DNA of 64,000 bases from Pontibacillus litoralis JSM 072002 (GCF_000775615.1 NZ_AVPG01000015.1:1-64000), one strand, 5' to 3'; positions 9,010-17,138 are shown, counted from the first letter of the stretch. The notes: a model not told the origin generated them from the sequence alone. Program-made: numbers and translations.

Positions 9010-9213
9010 GATTATTTACATTTTGTGTTTACTGCGCTATCTTTCATGGTACTGGTGGTTATACGAATCAAAATCGGCAAATGATGATGGTTGTTGCGCG
9101 ACAAAAGTGAGTTCAATAAATTGACACAATTAGTGAAAAAGGTTGATACAACAGCATTTATATTAGTTATGGATGCTGTGGAATTTATTGGAGAGGGTTT
9201 TAAAACCGTTTAA
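9010..9213 (+). pseudogene. Remnant of a YitT/DUF2179 membrane protein (yvjA-type)
   Basis: No intact gene is present between prfB and cccB, but two frames encode the C-terminal end of a YitT-family protein. One frame (9042-9107) reads FHGTGGYTNQNRQMMMVVARQK, then a single extra base in an A-run shifts to a second frame (9106-9213) reading SEFNKLTQLVKKVDTTAF and ending FIGEGFKTV. This matches the family's GxYTg...VVxRxE...LkxlVkxiDxxAFv...evxGeGF pattern. B. subtilis has intact yvjA exactly here. The N-terminal membrane part is missing or unrecognisable in 8922-9010, so this is a decayed and truncated ortholog. Confidence 0.7.
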
Positions 9214-9274
9214 ATGGGATATAATGAATTTGATGGATTTTCCATCGTCAACTATTGTTAGGGGGGGGACAATA

Positions 9275-9616
9275 ATGAAGAAATCCTTATTAGCATTCCT
9301 TTTCGGTACTGCGCTAGTATTAAGTGCTTGTGGCGGTGGCGGTGACGAAGGTGAAAGTACTTCTACGGACTCTGGTGAAGAAAGTGGCACGACAGAAACT
9401 GCAGCAGGTGAAGAGTTGTACAAGCAAAATTGTGCAAGTTGTCACGGTGCAGACCTTGCAGGCGTATCCGCACCTAGCCTAGAAACTATTGGTGCAACTT
9501 ATGACCAAGCAGAAATTAAAGACATTATCGAAAATGGTAAAGGAACGATGCCACCAGGGTTGCTATCTGGTGATGATGCAGCTACAGTAGCTTCATGGTT
9601 AGCTGAGAAGAAATAA
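9275..9616 (+). CDS. cccB: Lipoprotein cytochrome c551
   Basis: A 113-residue protein. The ATG at 9275 follows AGGGGGGGG and gives a lipoprotein signal peptide (MKKSLLAFLFGTALVLSAC, lipobox LSAC with the lipidated Cys at residue 19). A Gly/Ser/Glu-rich linker follows, then one haem-binding CASCHGADL motif (about 53-61) and a distal MPPG methionine ligand (about 91). It is a small electron carrier anchored outside the membrane, as CccB of B. subtilis, which also lies between prfB and ftsE. An earlier in-frame ATG at 9173 would fuse the pseudogene region and is rejected. Confidence 0.93.
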   Translation: MKKSLLAFLFGTALVLSACGGGGDEGESTSTDSGEESGTTETAAGEELYKQNCASCHGADLAGVSAPSLETIGATYDQAEIKDIIENGKGTMPPGLLSGDDAATVASWLAEKK

Positions 9617-9621
9617 TCCGC

Positions 9622-9662
9622 AAAAAGCCTAGAAACGGTTAAAATTCCGTCTAGGCTTTTTT
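9622..9662 (+). terminator. Rho-independent terminator of cccB
   Basis: AAAAAGCCTAGA and TCTAGGCTTTTTT form a long stem with an inner ACGG/CCGT extension, followed by T residues. Confidence 0.9.
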
Positions 9663-9761
9663 CTGTTGCCCTTTTTTATAAACAATGGTTGCATTATATC
9701 AATCATGTAAAATTTGAAATGTAAATGTAATAATTTTATCTCATAAATCGTGTCATTTAGA

Positions 9762-9770
9762 TGTTATAAT
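9762..9770 (+). promoter_or_regulatory. Candidate extended -10 promoter for ftsEX
   Basis: TGTTATAAT is a perfect extended -10 element (TGnTATAAT). No good -35 box lies 17 bases upstream. It is about 97 bp before ftsE. Confidence 0.5.
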
Positions 9771-9866
9771 AAACAAAGGAAAAAGAAGTCGTAAATTGTC
9801 TTTTACCATACAATCTAGACGTTAACACCATAGATGAACAACATTTGAGTACAGGTGGTTAGTAAA

Positions 9867-10553
9867 ATGATAGAAATGAAAGATGTCCACAAGACATATC
9901 CTAATGGGGTTATGGCTTTGGATGGAGTCAATTTGTCGATTAAGCCAGGTGAATTTGTGTACATAGTAGGTCCAAGCGGTGCTGGTAAATCCACTTTAAC
10001 AGGTTTGATGTACCGGGAAGAAAAACATACAGAGGGCCAGATTACGATTAATGGAACGGATTTAAATACATTAAAAGAACGGCACGTCCCATATTTACGT
10101 AGAAATATAGGAGTGGTCTATCAAGATTTTAAATTGTTACCGAAATTAACAGTCTATGAAAACGTTGCATTTGCATTAGAAGTAATAGAAGAGGATCCAA
10201 ATAACGTTAAACAACGTGTAATGGAAGTACTTGATTTAGTAAAATTGAAAAATAAAGCACGTCAAATTCCTGATGAGTTATCCGGCGGAGAGCAACAACG
10301 CGTCTCCATTGCTCGAGCGATTGTAAATAATCCGACTTTAATGATTGCCGATGAGCCGACAGGAAACTTAGATCCCGAAACATCGTGGGATATTATGAGT
10401 ATTTTTGAAGAGATAAATGCTAATGGTACAACGGTTATTATGGCTACACACAGTAAAGAAATTGTAAACACGATAAAAAAACGTGTTATTGCTGTGGAAA
10501 ATGGTCGAATCGTCCGTGATGAAAGCAGGGGTGAATACGGCTATGAAATTTAG
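9867..10553 (+). CDS. ftsE: Cell-division ABC transporter ATPase FtsE
   Basis: A 228-residue ABC ATPase with Walker A GPSGAGKST (about 36-44), signature LSGGEQQRVSIARAI (about 137-151), Walker B LMIADEPTGNLDPET and the switch histidine in MATHSKEIV. Start ATG 9867 gives the usual FtsE length and follows AGGTGG; an upstream in-frame GTG at 9855 lies inside that site and is less likely. FtsE with FtsX does not move a solute but transmits a signal across the membrane to activate a peptidoglycan hydrolase. Its 3' end overlaps ftsX by 11 bp. Confidence 0.96.
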   Translation: MIEMKDVHKTYPNGVMALDGVNLSIKPGEFVYIVGPSGAGKSTLTGLMYREEKHTEGQITINGTDLNTLKERHVPYLRRNIGVVYQDFKLLPKLTVYENVAFALEVIEEDPNNVKQRVMEVLDLVKLKNKARQIPDELSGGEQQRVSIARAIVNNPTLMIADEPTGNLDPETSWDIMSIFEEINANGTTVIMATHSKEIVNTIKKRVIAVENGRIVRDESRGEYGYEI

Positions 10554-11439
10554 TACAATGCGTAGGCACTTGCGTGAAGGAAGCAAGAATATATACCGTA
10601 ACGGGTGGATGACAGTCGCATCGGTTGGAGCGGTAACGACGACGTTATTGCTTGTTGGTGTTTTTCTCGCATTAATGTTGAATGTTAATGAAATGGCGAA
10701 CAATGTAGAAGAAGATGTAGAAATTAAAGTTTACGCAGATCGTACAGCTGAAAAGAAAGATTTAGATAAATTAGAGTCTAAATTAAATGATATTTCCGCA
10801 GTAGAAACAGTTACTTTTTCCTCTAAAGAACAAGAATTAGAGGAATTGAAAAGCAGCATGGGAGAAGAAGGACAAGTATGGGAAATGTACAACGAAGATA
10901 ATAACCCTTTAAGCGATGCGTTTATTTTAAAAACTTCAGACCCACTTGATACTTTTACTGTGGCAGATGAAGTAGCAGAGTATGATTATGTAGAGAAAGT
11001 TCACTATGGGGAAGGTGTAGTAGAACGATTATTTGGGTTAACGAAGTATGTTCGATACATAGGGATAGCTTTAATAGCAGCTTTAGTATTTACAGCAATT
11101 TTCTTAATTTCGAATACGATTAAACTTACCATTATGGCACGAAGCAAAGAGATTGGAATTATGAAGTTAGTAGGCGCGACAAATGGTTTTATTCGTTGGC
11201 CGTTCTTCATAGAAGGCATATTACTTGGAGTATTAGGGTCTTTACTTCCAATCGCAGTGGTCGCCACAGGGTATCACTACTTATATAATAACTTACGAGA
11301 CAAGATTCAAGTCTCCTTTATAGAATTAATTCCTTTTAATCCGTTAGTATGGCAAGTGTCTTTAATTATGCTTGCAATTGGTGCTTTTATCGGAGTGTGG
11401 GGAAGTCTGATGAGTGTCCGTAAATTCCTGAAAGTATAA
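10543..11439 (+). CDS. ftsX: FtsX, membrane subunit of FtsEX
   Basis: A 298-residue protein: short cytoplasmic N-terminus, first membrane segment (TTTLLLVGVFLALML, about 32-46), an extracellular loop of roughly 120 residues beginning NEMANNVEEDVEIKVY, then three C-terminal membrane segments of the MacB/FtsX permease type (IALIAALVFTAIFLIS; GILLGVLGSLLPIAVVATG; VSLIMLAIGAFIGVW). The loop contacts the hydrolase effector in other bacteria. Start ATG 10543 overlaps ftsE; the ATG at 10558 is an alternative. The coiled-coil hydrolase gene follows after 28 bp, supporting functional coupling. Confidence 0.95.
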   Translation: MKFSTMRRHLREGSKNIYRNGWMTVASVGAVTTTLLLVGVFLALMLNVNEMANNVEEDVEIKVYADRTAEKKDLDKLESKLNDISAVETVTFSSKEQELEELKSSMGEEGQVWEMYNEDNNPLSDAFILKTSDPLDTFTVADEVAEYDYVEKVHYGEGVVERLFGLTKYVRYIGIALIAALVFTAIFLISNTIKLTIMARSKEIGIMKLVGATNGFIRWPFFIEGILLGVLGSLLPIAVVATGYHYLYNNLRDKIQVSFIELIPFNPLVWQVSLIMLAIGAFIGVWGSLMSVRKFLKV

Positions 11440-11467
11440 ACGATGTATCTAGGAGGAGAACCATTCT

Positions 11468-12883
11468 ATGAAAAAAATAAAAGGTATAGTGCTAACAACG
11501 TCCATAGCATGCGTATTAACGTTTACTGCACCAATTAGCACGATTTCAGCAGAGAGTATTAACGATTTGAATAAAGAAATTAACGAATTAGAGCAAAAAA
11601 AATCATCAATCAGCGGAAAAGAAAGTAACGTTGAGCAAGATAAACAAAAAACTCAGACGAAACTGAAGAAGAACAGACAAGAACAAAATAAAATTGATAG
11701 TGAAATTCAAGAGATAGACACTAAACTGTCCGATACAAAAGCTAAAATTGAAACAAAAACAGAAGAAATCAATACAACGAAACAAAAAATAGAAAAAAAT
11801 GAAAAAGAAATTAAGCAACTGAAAAAAGAAATTAAAGATTTAAAAGAACGTATCAAAAAACGTGATAAATTGTTACAAGAGCGACTTCGCACCATTCAAC
11901 AAACTGGTGGTAACGTGCAATACATGGAAGTTCTAATGGGAGCGCAGAGCTTTGGGGATTTTGTTGACCGCGCTTCAGCTGTAAACACCATCATGGACCA
12001 AGATAAAGCTATTATGGAAAAACAAGAAGAAGAAAAGAAAGAATTAGAAGAAAAGAAAAAAGAAGTAGAAGCTAAGAAGAAAGAGTTAGAGAAAGAGAAG
12101 AAAAACTTAGAAAGCCAAAAAGCAGAATTTGAATCGTTAAAACAAACATTAGACAGTCAACGAGAAAAGAAAGACAAATTAATGAATGAACTTGAAAAGA
12201 AAGAAGATAAATTAGAAAAACATAAAATGAGCTTAGAAGAAGAGCAGGAAATATTACGACAACAACAAGAAGCAATGCAAAAAGAAATTCAAAGAGCTAA
12301 AGAAGCGAAACAAGCAGAAGAAGACAAACAGAAACAATTAGCAGCTCAACGTGAAAAAGAACGACAACAAGCAAATAAGTCTAGTGACTCAAATGATAGC
12401 TCTAGTAATAGTTCTAGTAATAGTTCTAGTAATAGTTCAAATAGTAGCTCTAGCAATACAATTACAGCACCACCAGCGGCAAATTCAAAAGGATTTATAC
12501 GTCCAGCAGACGGTCCTGTGACATCAGGATTTGGACCAAGATGGGGAACGACGCACCCTGGAATTGATATTGGCCGTGGAGGATCTTCTACCATTCGTGC
12601 AGCAGCAGATGGTACAGTTATTCGCTCTGAATACTCCTCAAGTTACGGGAATGTTGTATATATGACACACTATATGGGTGGCACATCATACACAACAGTA
12701 TACGCTCATATGTCTAGCCGCTCCGTTTCGACTGGACAAACTGTAAAAGCAGGACAACCTTTAGGTGTAATGGGTAGCACAGGTTATTCCACAGGAGTAC
12801 ACTTGCATTTTGAATTGCACGTCGGCCCTTGGAATGGAGCTAAAAGTAACGCTGTAAACCCTGCTAAATATGTCAACTTTTAA
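11468..12883 (+). CDS. Coiled-coil M23 peptidoglycan endopeptidase, likely FtsEX effector
   Basis: A 471-residue secreted protein: signal peptide (about 1-28), a long Lys/Glu-rich coiled coil broken by a short conserved segment TIQQTGGNVQYMEVLMGAQS (about 142-161), a Ser/Asn linker (about 303-330) and a LytM/M23 zinc peptidase domain (about 340-465). Zinc ligands are visible in HPGIDIG (HxxxD) and HLHFELH (HxH). The coiled coil resembles CwlO/PcsB/EnvC, all controlled by FtsEX. In B. subtilis the FtsEX-controlled enzyme CwlO has an NlpC/P60 domain and its gene lies near trxB; here no such gene is at that site. The product probably cleaves cross-links in the cell wall during elongation or division. 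Confidence 0.88.
   Translation: MKKIKGIVLTTSIACVLTFTAPISTISAESINDLNKEINELEQKKSSISGKESNVEQDKQKTQTKLKKNRQEQNKIDSEIQEIDTKLSDTKAKIETKTEEINTTKQKIEKNEKEIKQLKKEIKDLKERIKKRDKLLQERLRTIQQTGGNVQYMEVLMGAQSFGDFVDRASAVNTIMDQDKAIMEKQEEEKKELEEKKKEVEAKKKELEKEKKNLESQKAEFESLKQTLDSQREKKDKLMNELEKKEDKLEKHKMSLEEEQEILRQQQEAMQKEIQRAKEAKQAEEDKQKQLAAQREKERQQANKSSDSNDSSSNSSSNSSSNSSNSSSSNTITAPPAANSKGFIRPADGPVTSGFGPRWGTTHPGIDIGRGGSSTIRAAADGTVIRSEYSSSYGNVVYMTHYMGGTSYTTVYAHMSSRSVSTGQTVKAGQPLGVMGSTGYSTGVHLHFELHVGPWNGAKSNAVNPAKYVNF
12398..12457 (+). repeat. Five 12-bp tandem units in the M23 linker
   Basis: Five in-frame units close to AGTTCTAGTAAT (units 2 and 3 identical, others with few changes) encode a Ser/Asn-rich spacer. 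Such minisatellites change length easily by slippage without breaking the frame. Confidence 0.85.
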
Positions 12884-12894
12884 TAGCAGACTTC

Positions 12895-12936
12895 AACCAC
12901 CAACTGTTTAAGCAATTGCTTAAACGGTTGGTGGTT
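12895..12936 (+). terminator. Long palindromic terminator after the M23 gene
   Basis: AACCACCAACTGTTTAAGCA pairs with the complementary right half with one mismatch, giving a stem of about 20 bp with almost no loop; CTTT follows. Confidence 0.75.
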
Positions 12937-12956
12937 CTTTAATGAGAGCCACATAA

Positions 12957-13070
12957 CAGATAACAATTAAAATACCAGATAAACAAGTAACGACGATTAT
13001 TCGTTCCAATGGTTGTGGTAAATCACCATTACTAAAGGCAAGAAGAAAGTTCTGGATTACTATTAATTAA
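12957..13070 (+). pseudogene. Remnant of a siderophore-type ABC ATPase
   Basis: A short frame reads IPDKQVTTIIRSNGCGKSPL followed by LKARRKFW and a stop. It matches the Walker A region of FecE/FhuC-type ATPases (IPxxxVTxIIGPNGCGKSTLLK), but the critical Gly and Thr are changed (IRSNGCGKSP) and the rest of the gene is gone. No start codon or ribosome site fits. It lies beside an intact siderophore importer on the other strand, so it may be what is left of a second importer or of a rearranged copy. Confidence 0.65.
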
Positions 13071-13071
13071 C

Positions 13072-13236
13072 TTACATTTTTTTATATCCTGCTAAAATGA
13101 CAACAAGATTTTTCTTATGTTTCGTTATCTTATCCACAAGCGCATCTACAGCTTCTTTGCCCAAATCGTTATTAGAGGGTTGGAGCTTCATCAATAAATA
13201 TTTCCCCCATCAAAGAACCGCATATTGAAGACATAA
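13072..13236 (-). pseudogene. Remnant of a CbxX/SpoVK-type AAA+ ATPase
   Basis: On the minus strand one frame reads GEIFIDEAPTL, a Walker B motif, then hits TAA TAA; after a one-base shift it continues NDLGKEAVDALVDKITKH and KKNLVVILAGYKKM before a stop. This is the Walker B to sensor I stretch of CbxX/CfqX/SpoVK AAA+ ATPases (FIDEAYxL ... GKEAIDxLVKxMEDxxxxLVVILAGY). Both ends are missing. It is a frameshifted, truncated relic, not an expressed gene. Confidence 0.7.
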
Positions 13237-13271
13237 TATCGCCTTAAATCTGCCCTCTCTTTACGATAAGA

Positions 13272-13307
13272 TAAAAAAACAGACTCACTATATTAAAGTG
13301 AGTCTGT
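13272..13307 (-). terminator. Rho-independent terminator of the siderophore operon
   Basis: A perfect 11-bp stem ACAGACTCACT / AGTGAGTCTGT, read on the minus strand into a T-run (A-run 13273-13279 on the plus strand), 12 bp after the stop of the binding protein gene. Confidence 0.92.
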
Positions 13308-13318
13308 CCTCTATACAA

Positions 13319-14302
13319 TTATTGAATACCTTGTTGCAGTTCTTCTACCATCATGCTAACAGATTGTAAACCGCCACCAGATAAGTACCATACGGCTGGA
13401 TCTAGGTAAACGATGTTGTCGTTTTTGGCAGCTTTTGTTCCGTTTACTAGATCATTGTTTAATACTTCACTTGCTACCGTTTCGCCGTCGATAGCAGCGT
13501 CACGGTCGATAACGAATAAGTAATCTGGATCTGTTTCAGAGATGAATTCAAAGGAAATACTCATACCGTGTCCAGCTTTTTCAATGTCATCACGTGCCGC
13601 TTTTACGCCGAATTCATCATGAATCATACCGAAACGGGAGCCAGGACCATAAGCTGTTACTTTCCCACCTGTGGATAAAATAACTAAACCTTTTTCATCG
13701 CTTTCAGATGTCGTTTTATTTAATTCATCAATGGATGTTTGGATTGTCTCAAGTTCTTGTTTTGCTTCTTTTTCTTTACCGAAGATTTCACCAAGTACCG
13801 TTACGTTCTTTTTGAAAGATTCTATATAGTTTTCGGAGTCCACACCTACGTAAATAGTTGGTGCAATTTCACTTAATTTCTCATAATGACTTCCTTGGCG
13901 GCCAGAAATTAGAATTATTTCAGGTTCCATGGAGTGGATTTTCTCGAAATCTGGTTCTTTTAGTCCGCCTGCGTTTTCGTATTTTTCTTCATCCTTGTAT
14001 TCAGAAAGGTAATCTGGGATGTTCGAGCTTTGAGCAACACCTGCAACGTCCACACCTAGTTGATCTAACGTGTCTAATGCACCATAATCGAATACAACAA
14101 CATTTTCAGGATTTTTCTTAACTGTAGTTTCACCAAGTTCATGCTTAACCGTAATTTCTTCTGTAGCTTCTTCTTGTGTTTTTTCGCTATCTGATGCGTT
14201 TGATTTATCTTCTGATGAACCTTCTTCATTTGAGGATCCACAAGCTGCAAGAGCAAGGGTTAGTAATGAAATGATAAACATTAGCATTAATTTATTTTTC
14301 AT
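13319..14302 (-). CDS. yclQ: Siderophore-binding lipoprotein (YclQ-type)
   Basis: A 327-residue lipoprotein: signal peptide ending in LALAAC (Cys about 21), an acidic Ser/Glu/Lys linker, then a two-lobed helical-backbone (Fhu/BtuF type) binding domain with FDYGALDTLDQLGVDVAGVA at its start and PDYLFVIDRDAAI near the end. It captures a ferric siderophore outside the membrane for the permease encoded upstream. The operon order permease-permease-ATPase-binding protein equals yclNOPQ of B. subtilis (petrobactin and related catecholates), so that substrate is inferred by synteny of the four genes and similarity only. Confidence 0.88.
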   Translation of the reverse strand: MKNKLMLMFIISLLTLALAACGSSNEEGSSEDKSNASDSEKTQEEATEEITVKHELGETTVKKNPENVVVFDYGALDTLDQLGVDVAGVAQSSNIPDYLSEYKDEEKYENAGGLKEPDFEKIHSMEPEIILISGRQGSHYEKLSEIAPTIYVGVDSENYIESFKKNVTVLGEIFGKEKEAKQELETIQTSIDELNKTTSESDEKGLVILSTGGKVTAYGPGSRFGMIHDEFGVKAARDDIEKAGHGMSISFEFISETDPDYLFVIDRDAAIDGETVASEVLNNDLVNGTKAAKNDNIVYLDPAVWYLSGGGLQSVSMMVEELQQGIQ

Positions 14303-14325
14303 AATGTATACTCTCCTTTATCAAA

Positions 14326-15084
14326 TTATGAGAAATAGATGCAAATTTTTTTGCCATCTATTGTTTGGATGGGGATATCCATTCCGTATATATCCTTTAG
14401 TACGTCGGGACGAATAATTTCTTCTGTAGCTCCTTCTTTTAACACTTTGCCGTCTTTTAATGCGACAATGTAATCAGAATAACAGGAAGCGAAATTAATG
14501 TCGTGAATGACGATGACGATTGTTTTTCCTAATTCATCAACCATTCTTCTTAATGATTTCATTATTTGTACGGAGTGTTTCATATCTAAATTGTTTAATG
14601 GTTCGTCTAATAAAATGTACTCTGTATTTTGAGCAATGACCATCGCAATATATGCCCGTTGTAATTGACCACCACTTAGCTCATCAATGAATTTATCTTG
14701 TAAGTCTTCTAATTCCATATAGTGAATCGCTTCATCTACGAACTCCCAATCCTCTTTCGAAAGTCTTCCTTTGGAATAAGGAAAGCGACCGAAGCTTACT
14801 AAATCACGAATTGTAATCCGGATATTTACGTTGTTGGATTGTTTTAAAATAGATAGTTCTTTGGCAAGTTTATTCTGGTCATACGACATGATGTCTGTAC
14901 CTTTAAGAATTACTTGACCATCGTCGCGAGAAATTAAGCGGCTAACCATAGAGAGTAATGTACTTTTTCCGGCTCCGTTCGCTCCAATAAAGGATGTGAT
15001 TTTTCCTTTTCCAATGGTAAGCGACACATCATCTACGACTATTTTGTTTCCGTATGATTTTGTAACATTCTTCACTTCTACCAT
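14326..15084 (-). CDS. yclP: Siderophore ABC transporter ATPase (YclP-type)
   Basis: A 252-residue FecE-type ATPase: Walker A GANGAGKST (about 34-42), signature LSGGQLQRAYIAMVIAQ (about 135-151), Walker B YILLDEPLNNLDM and switch histidine in IVIHDINFAS. It powers import through the two FecCD permeases. The start overlaps the preceding permease gene end by 7 bp and the binding protein gene follows after 23 bp, so all four genes form one minus-strand operon under the Fur-controlled promoter near 17.1 kb. Confidence 0.93.
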   Translation of the reverse strand: MVEVKNVTKSYGNKIVVDDVSLTIGKGKITSFIGANGAGKSTLLSMVSRLISRDDGQVILKGTDIMSYDQNKLAKELSILKQSNNVNIRITIRDLVSFGRFPYSKGRLSKEDWEFVDEAIHYMELEDLQDKFIDELSGGQLQRAYIAMVIAQNTEYILLDEPLNNLDMKHSVQIMKSLRRMVDELGKTIVIVIHDINFASCYSDYIVALKDGKVLKEGATEEIIRPDVLKDIYGMDIPIQTIDGKKICIYFS

Positions 15085-16028
15085 GATCGATTCTCCTTAA
15101 GTAGTAGATATAAAAAGTAGATGCCGCCAACAAAGTTAATAATCACACTAATCGTAGTGGAGAAAGTAAATATACGCTCTACTAGTAATTGACCACCGAC
15201 TAAGGCGATAATGCTAATTAATATCGCTCCTGTGATTAAATAGGAATGGCGATACGTCTTTAAAAATTCATGTGCGACATTGGCTACTAGTAATCCTAAA
15301 AATGTAATAGGCCCAACTAAAGCGGTAGCTACTGAAACTAATATGGCTACAACGATTAACAATTGTTTTACGACTTGATCGTATGGAACTCCTAAATTCA
15401 GTGCATGATCTCTTCCTAACGAAATAACATCTAAATATTTGACAAACCGTAAGAAATAAAGGGTAACCATAATAATAAGAATGACAGATATGAAAAATAA
15501 ATCTTCATTAACATTATTAAAACTGGCAAACATGGTGTCCTGTACGACAGCAAACTCATTTGGATCGATAAGCATTTGCATAAAGGAGGCAATGCTATTA
15601 AAGAACGTTCCAAATATGATTCCAATCAGTAATAAGAAATAAATGTTTCTTCCTTCTTTTTTGAAGATAAATATAAATAAGAAGTAAGCGAACAATACCA
15701 TGAGTCCAACAGATAGAATAAACTGTGTTTCACTTTCCATTAAGGCTAATGTTTTGGCCCCAAAAAGGAAGACGATTACGGTTTGGATGAGTAAATATAG
15801 CGAATCCAATCCAATCAAACTCGGTGTTAAAATGCGGTTATTCGTAATCGTTTGGAACACAACGGTTGAAAAGGCTATACAACCACCTGTTAGTATAATG
15901 GCGAATACTTTCGTCGCTCTGTTCGGTAATACATAATCCCAATTCTCGTTTAACCCCATAAAGAGGTACATTCCAATAAATGCAAAGGCGATAACGGCTA
16001 ATATGATAATCTTCTTCTTATGACTCAT
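15078..16028 (-). CDS. yclO: Siderophore ABC permease, FecCD family (YclO-type)
   Basis: A 316-residue integral membrane protein with about nine hydrophobic segments and the FecCD hallmarks: LGRDHALNLGVPYDQV (cytoplasmic coupling region, about 203-218) and GPITFLGLLVANVAHEFLKTYRH (about 242-264). It pairs with the other permease subunit to form the import channel. It overlaps its upstream partner by 11 bp and the ATPase gene by 7 bp. Confidence 0.92.
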   Translation of the reverse strand: MSHKKKIIILAVIAFAFIGMYLFMGLNENWDYVLPNRATKVFAIILTGGCIAFSTVVFQTITNNRILTPSLIGLDSLYLLIQTVIVFLFGAKTLALMESETQFILSVGLMVLFAYFLFIFIFKKEGRNIYFLLLIGIIFGTFFNSIASFMQMLIDPNEFAVVQDTMFASFNNVNEDLFFISVILIIMVTLYFLRFVKYLDVISLGRDHALNLGVPYDQVVKQLLIVVAILVSVATALVGPITFLGLLVANVAHEFLKTYRHSYLITGAILISIIALVGGQLLVERIFTFSTTISVIINFVGGIYFLYLLLKENRSW

Positions 16029-16971
16029 GTGCTCTTCTCCTTAAAAGTAAGTAAAGGAAAATTCCGCTTCCAATAACTCCGACCATTAATCCAATTGATA
16101 TTTCATACGGATAAATAATGATCCGCCCTAACATATCACAAATAAGGACAAATAAGGAACCTAATAAAGCGGTATGGAGTAAGCTACTTTTTAGATTATC
16201 ACCTTGGTACATCGTTACAATATTCGGGATTATTAAACCAAGAAAGGGTAATGAACCGACAGTAAGCACGACGACGGCGGACACAAATGCAACAATCGTT
16301 AATCCGATATTAACAACAGATTTATAATGCAGCCCTAAGTTCGTTGCGAAGTCTTCTCCCATTCCTGCTATGGTGAAGCGGTGTGCGAATATGTAGGCAA
16401 TGATCAAAGCTGGAATACTTAGATATAACAACTCGTATCTCCCCTTTACAATCATGGAGAAATCACCGTGCAACCAAGCACCAATACTTTGAATCAAGTC
16501 ATATTTGTACGAGAAGAACGTCGTTAAAGAGCTTACAATATTGCCGAACATTAAACCGACTAACGGAATGAATATTGCATCCCTGAATTTAATTCTGTTC
16601 AACAATTGCATGAAAATAAACGTACCCAACAAAGCGAACAAGAATGCTACCGTCATTTTTGATAACATACCGGCTGCTGGAAACACAATCATGGCAATTA
16701 ATATCCCGAACTGCGCCGAGCTCATTGTTCCTGCAGTAGTAGGGGATACAAATTTGTTTCGGCTTAACTGCTGCATAATTAGTCCGATAATACTCATGCT
16801 CATTCCGGCAATTAATATACTTATTAATCTCGGAAATCTACTAACCATAATAATTTGTACTTGCTCTTCACTTAAATGGAAAATATCGAGCGGTGATACA
16901 TCTGATACCCCAATAAATAAAGAGACAATTGATAAAATGATAAGGGAGCTTCCCAATGCAAATAGTCTCAT
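16018..16971 (-). CDS. yclN: Siderophore ABC permease, FecCD family (YclN-type)
   Basis: A 317-residue polytopic membrane protein, first gene of the importer operon. FecCD features include SRFPRLISILIAGMSMSIIGLIMQ near the N-terminus (about 48-71), GEDFATNLGLHYKSV (about 206-220) and GSLPFLGLIIPNIV (about 243-256). It begins 124 bp downstream of a promoter whose -10 is covered by a Fur box, so expression should rise when iron is scarce. Confidence 0.92.
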   Translation of the reverse strand: MRLFALGSSLIILSIVSLFIGVSDVSPLDIFHLSEEQVQIIMVSRFPRLISILIAGMSMSIIGLIMQQLSRNKFVSPTTAGTMSSAQFGILIAMIVFPAAGMLSKMTVAFLFALLGTFIFMQLLNRIKFRDAIFIPLVGLMFGNIVSSLTTFFSYKYDLIQSIGAWLHGDFSMIVKGRYELLYLSIPALIIAYIFAHRFTIAGMGEDFATNLGLHYKSVVNIGLTIVAFVSAVVVLTVGSLPFLGLIIPNIVTMYQGDNLKSSLLHTALLGSLFVLICDMLGRIIIYPYEISIGLMVGVIGSGIFLYLLLRRRAHES

Positions 16972-17094
16972 ATAATACTACTCTTCCTAACTGTTGGTTT
17001 TCACATTAACTGTATATTTATCATAACGTAAATGAGCATAAATGCAATGTCGTAAGTCCTCCTTTTGTTTACCGTTATTATTTACCCAAGACAA

Positions 17095-17123
17095 ATGATA
17101 ACAATTATCAATATCACTGTCAA
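17095..17123 (-). promoter_or_regulatory. Promoter of the siderophore operon
   Basis: On the minus strand TTGACA (17118-17123) and TATCAT (17095-17100) are spaced by 17 bases, close to the sigma-A consensus. The Fur box 17096-17110 covers the -10 and part of the spacer. Confidence 0.85.
17096..17110. promoter_or_regulatory. Fur box (7-1-7)
   Basis: TGATAACAATTATCA matches the Bacillus Fur minimal 7-1-7 palindrome TGATAATnATTATCA at 14 of 15 positions, counting the free centre. It overlaps the operon -10 element. Confidence 0.88.
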
Positions 17124-17138
17124 TGAAAACTGTTATCA
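17124..17138. promoter_or_regulatory. Second, weaker Fur box
   Basis: TGAAAACTGTTATCA is a weaker 7-1-7 match just upstream of the -35. Two adjacent Fur sites are common at strongly iron-regulated promoters. The remaining gap to ctpB (17139-17443) shows no gene that I can support. Confidence 0.55.
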
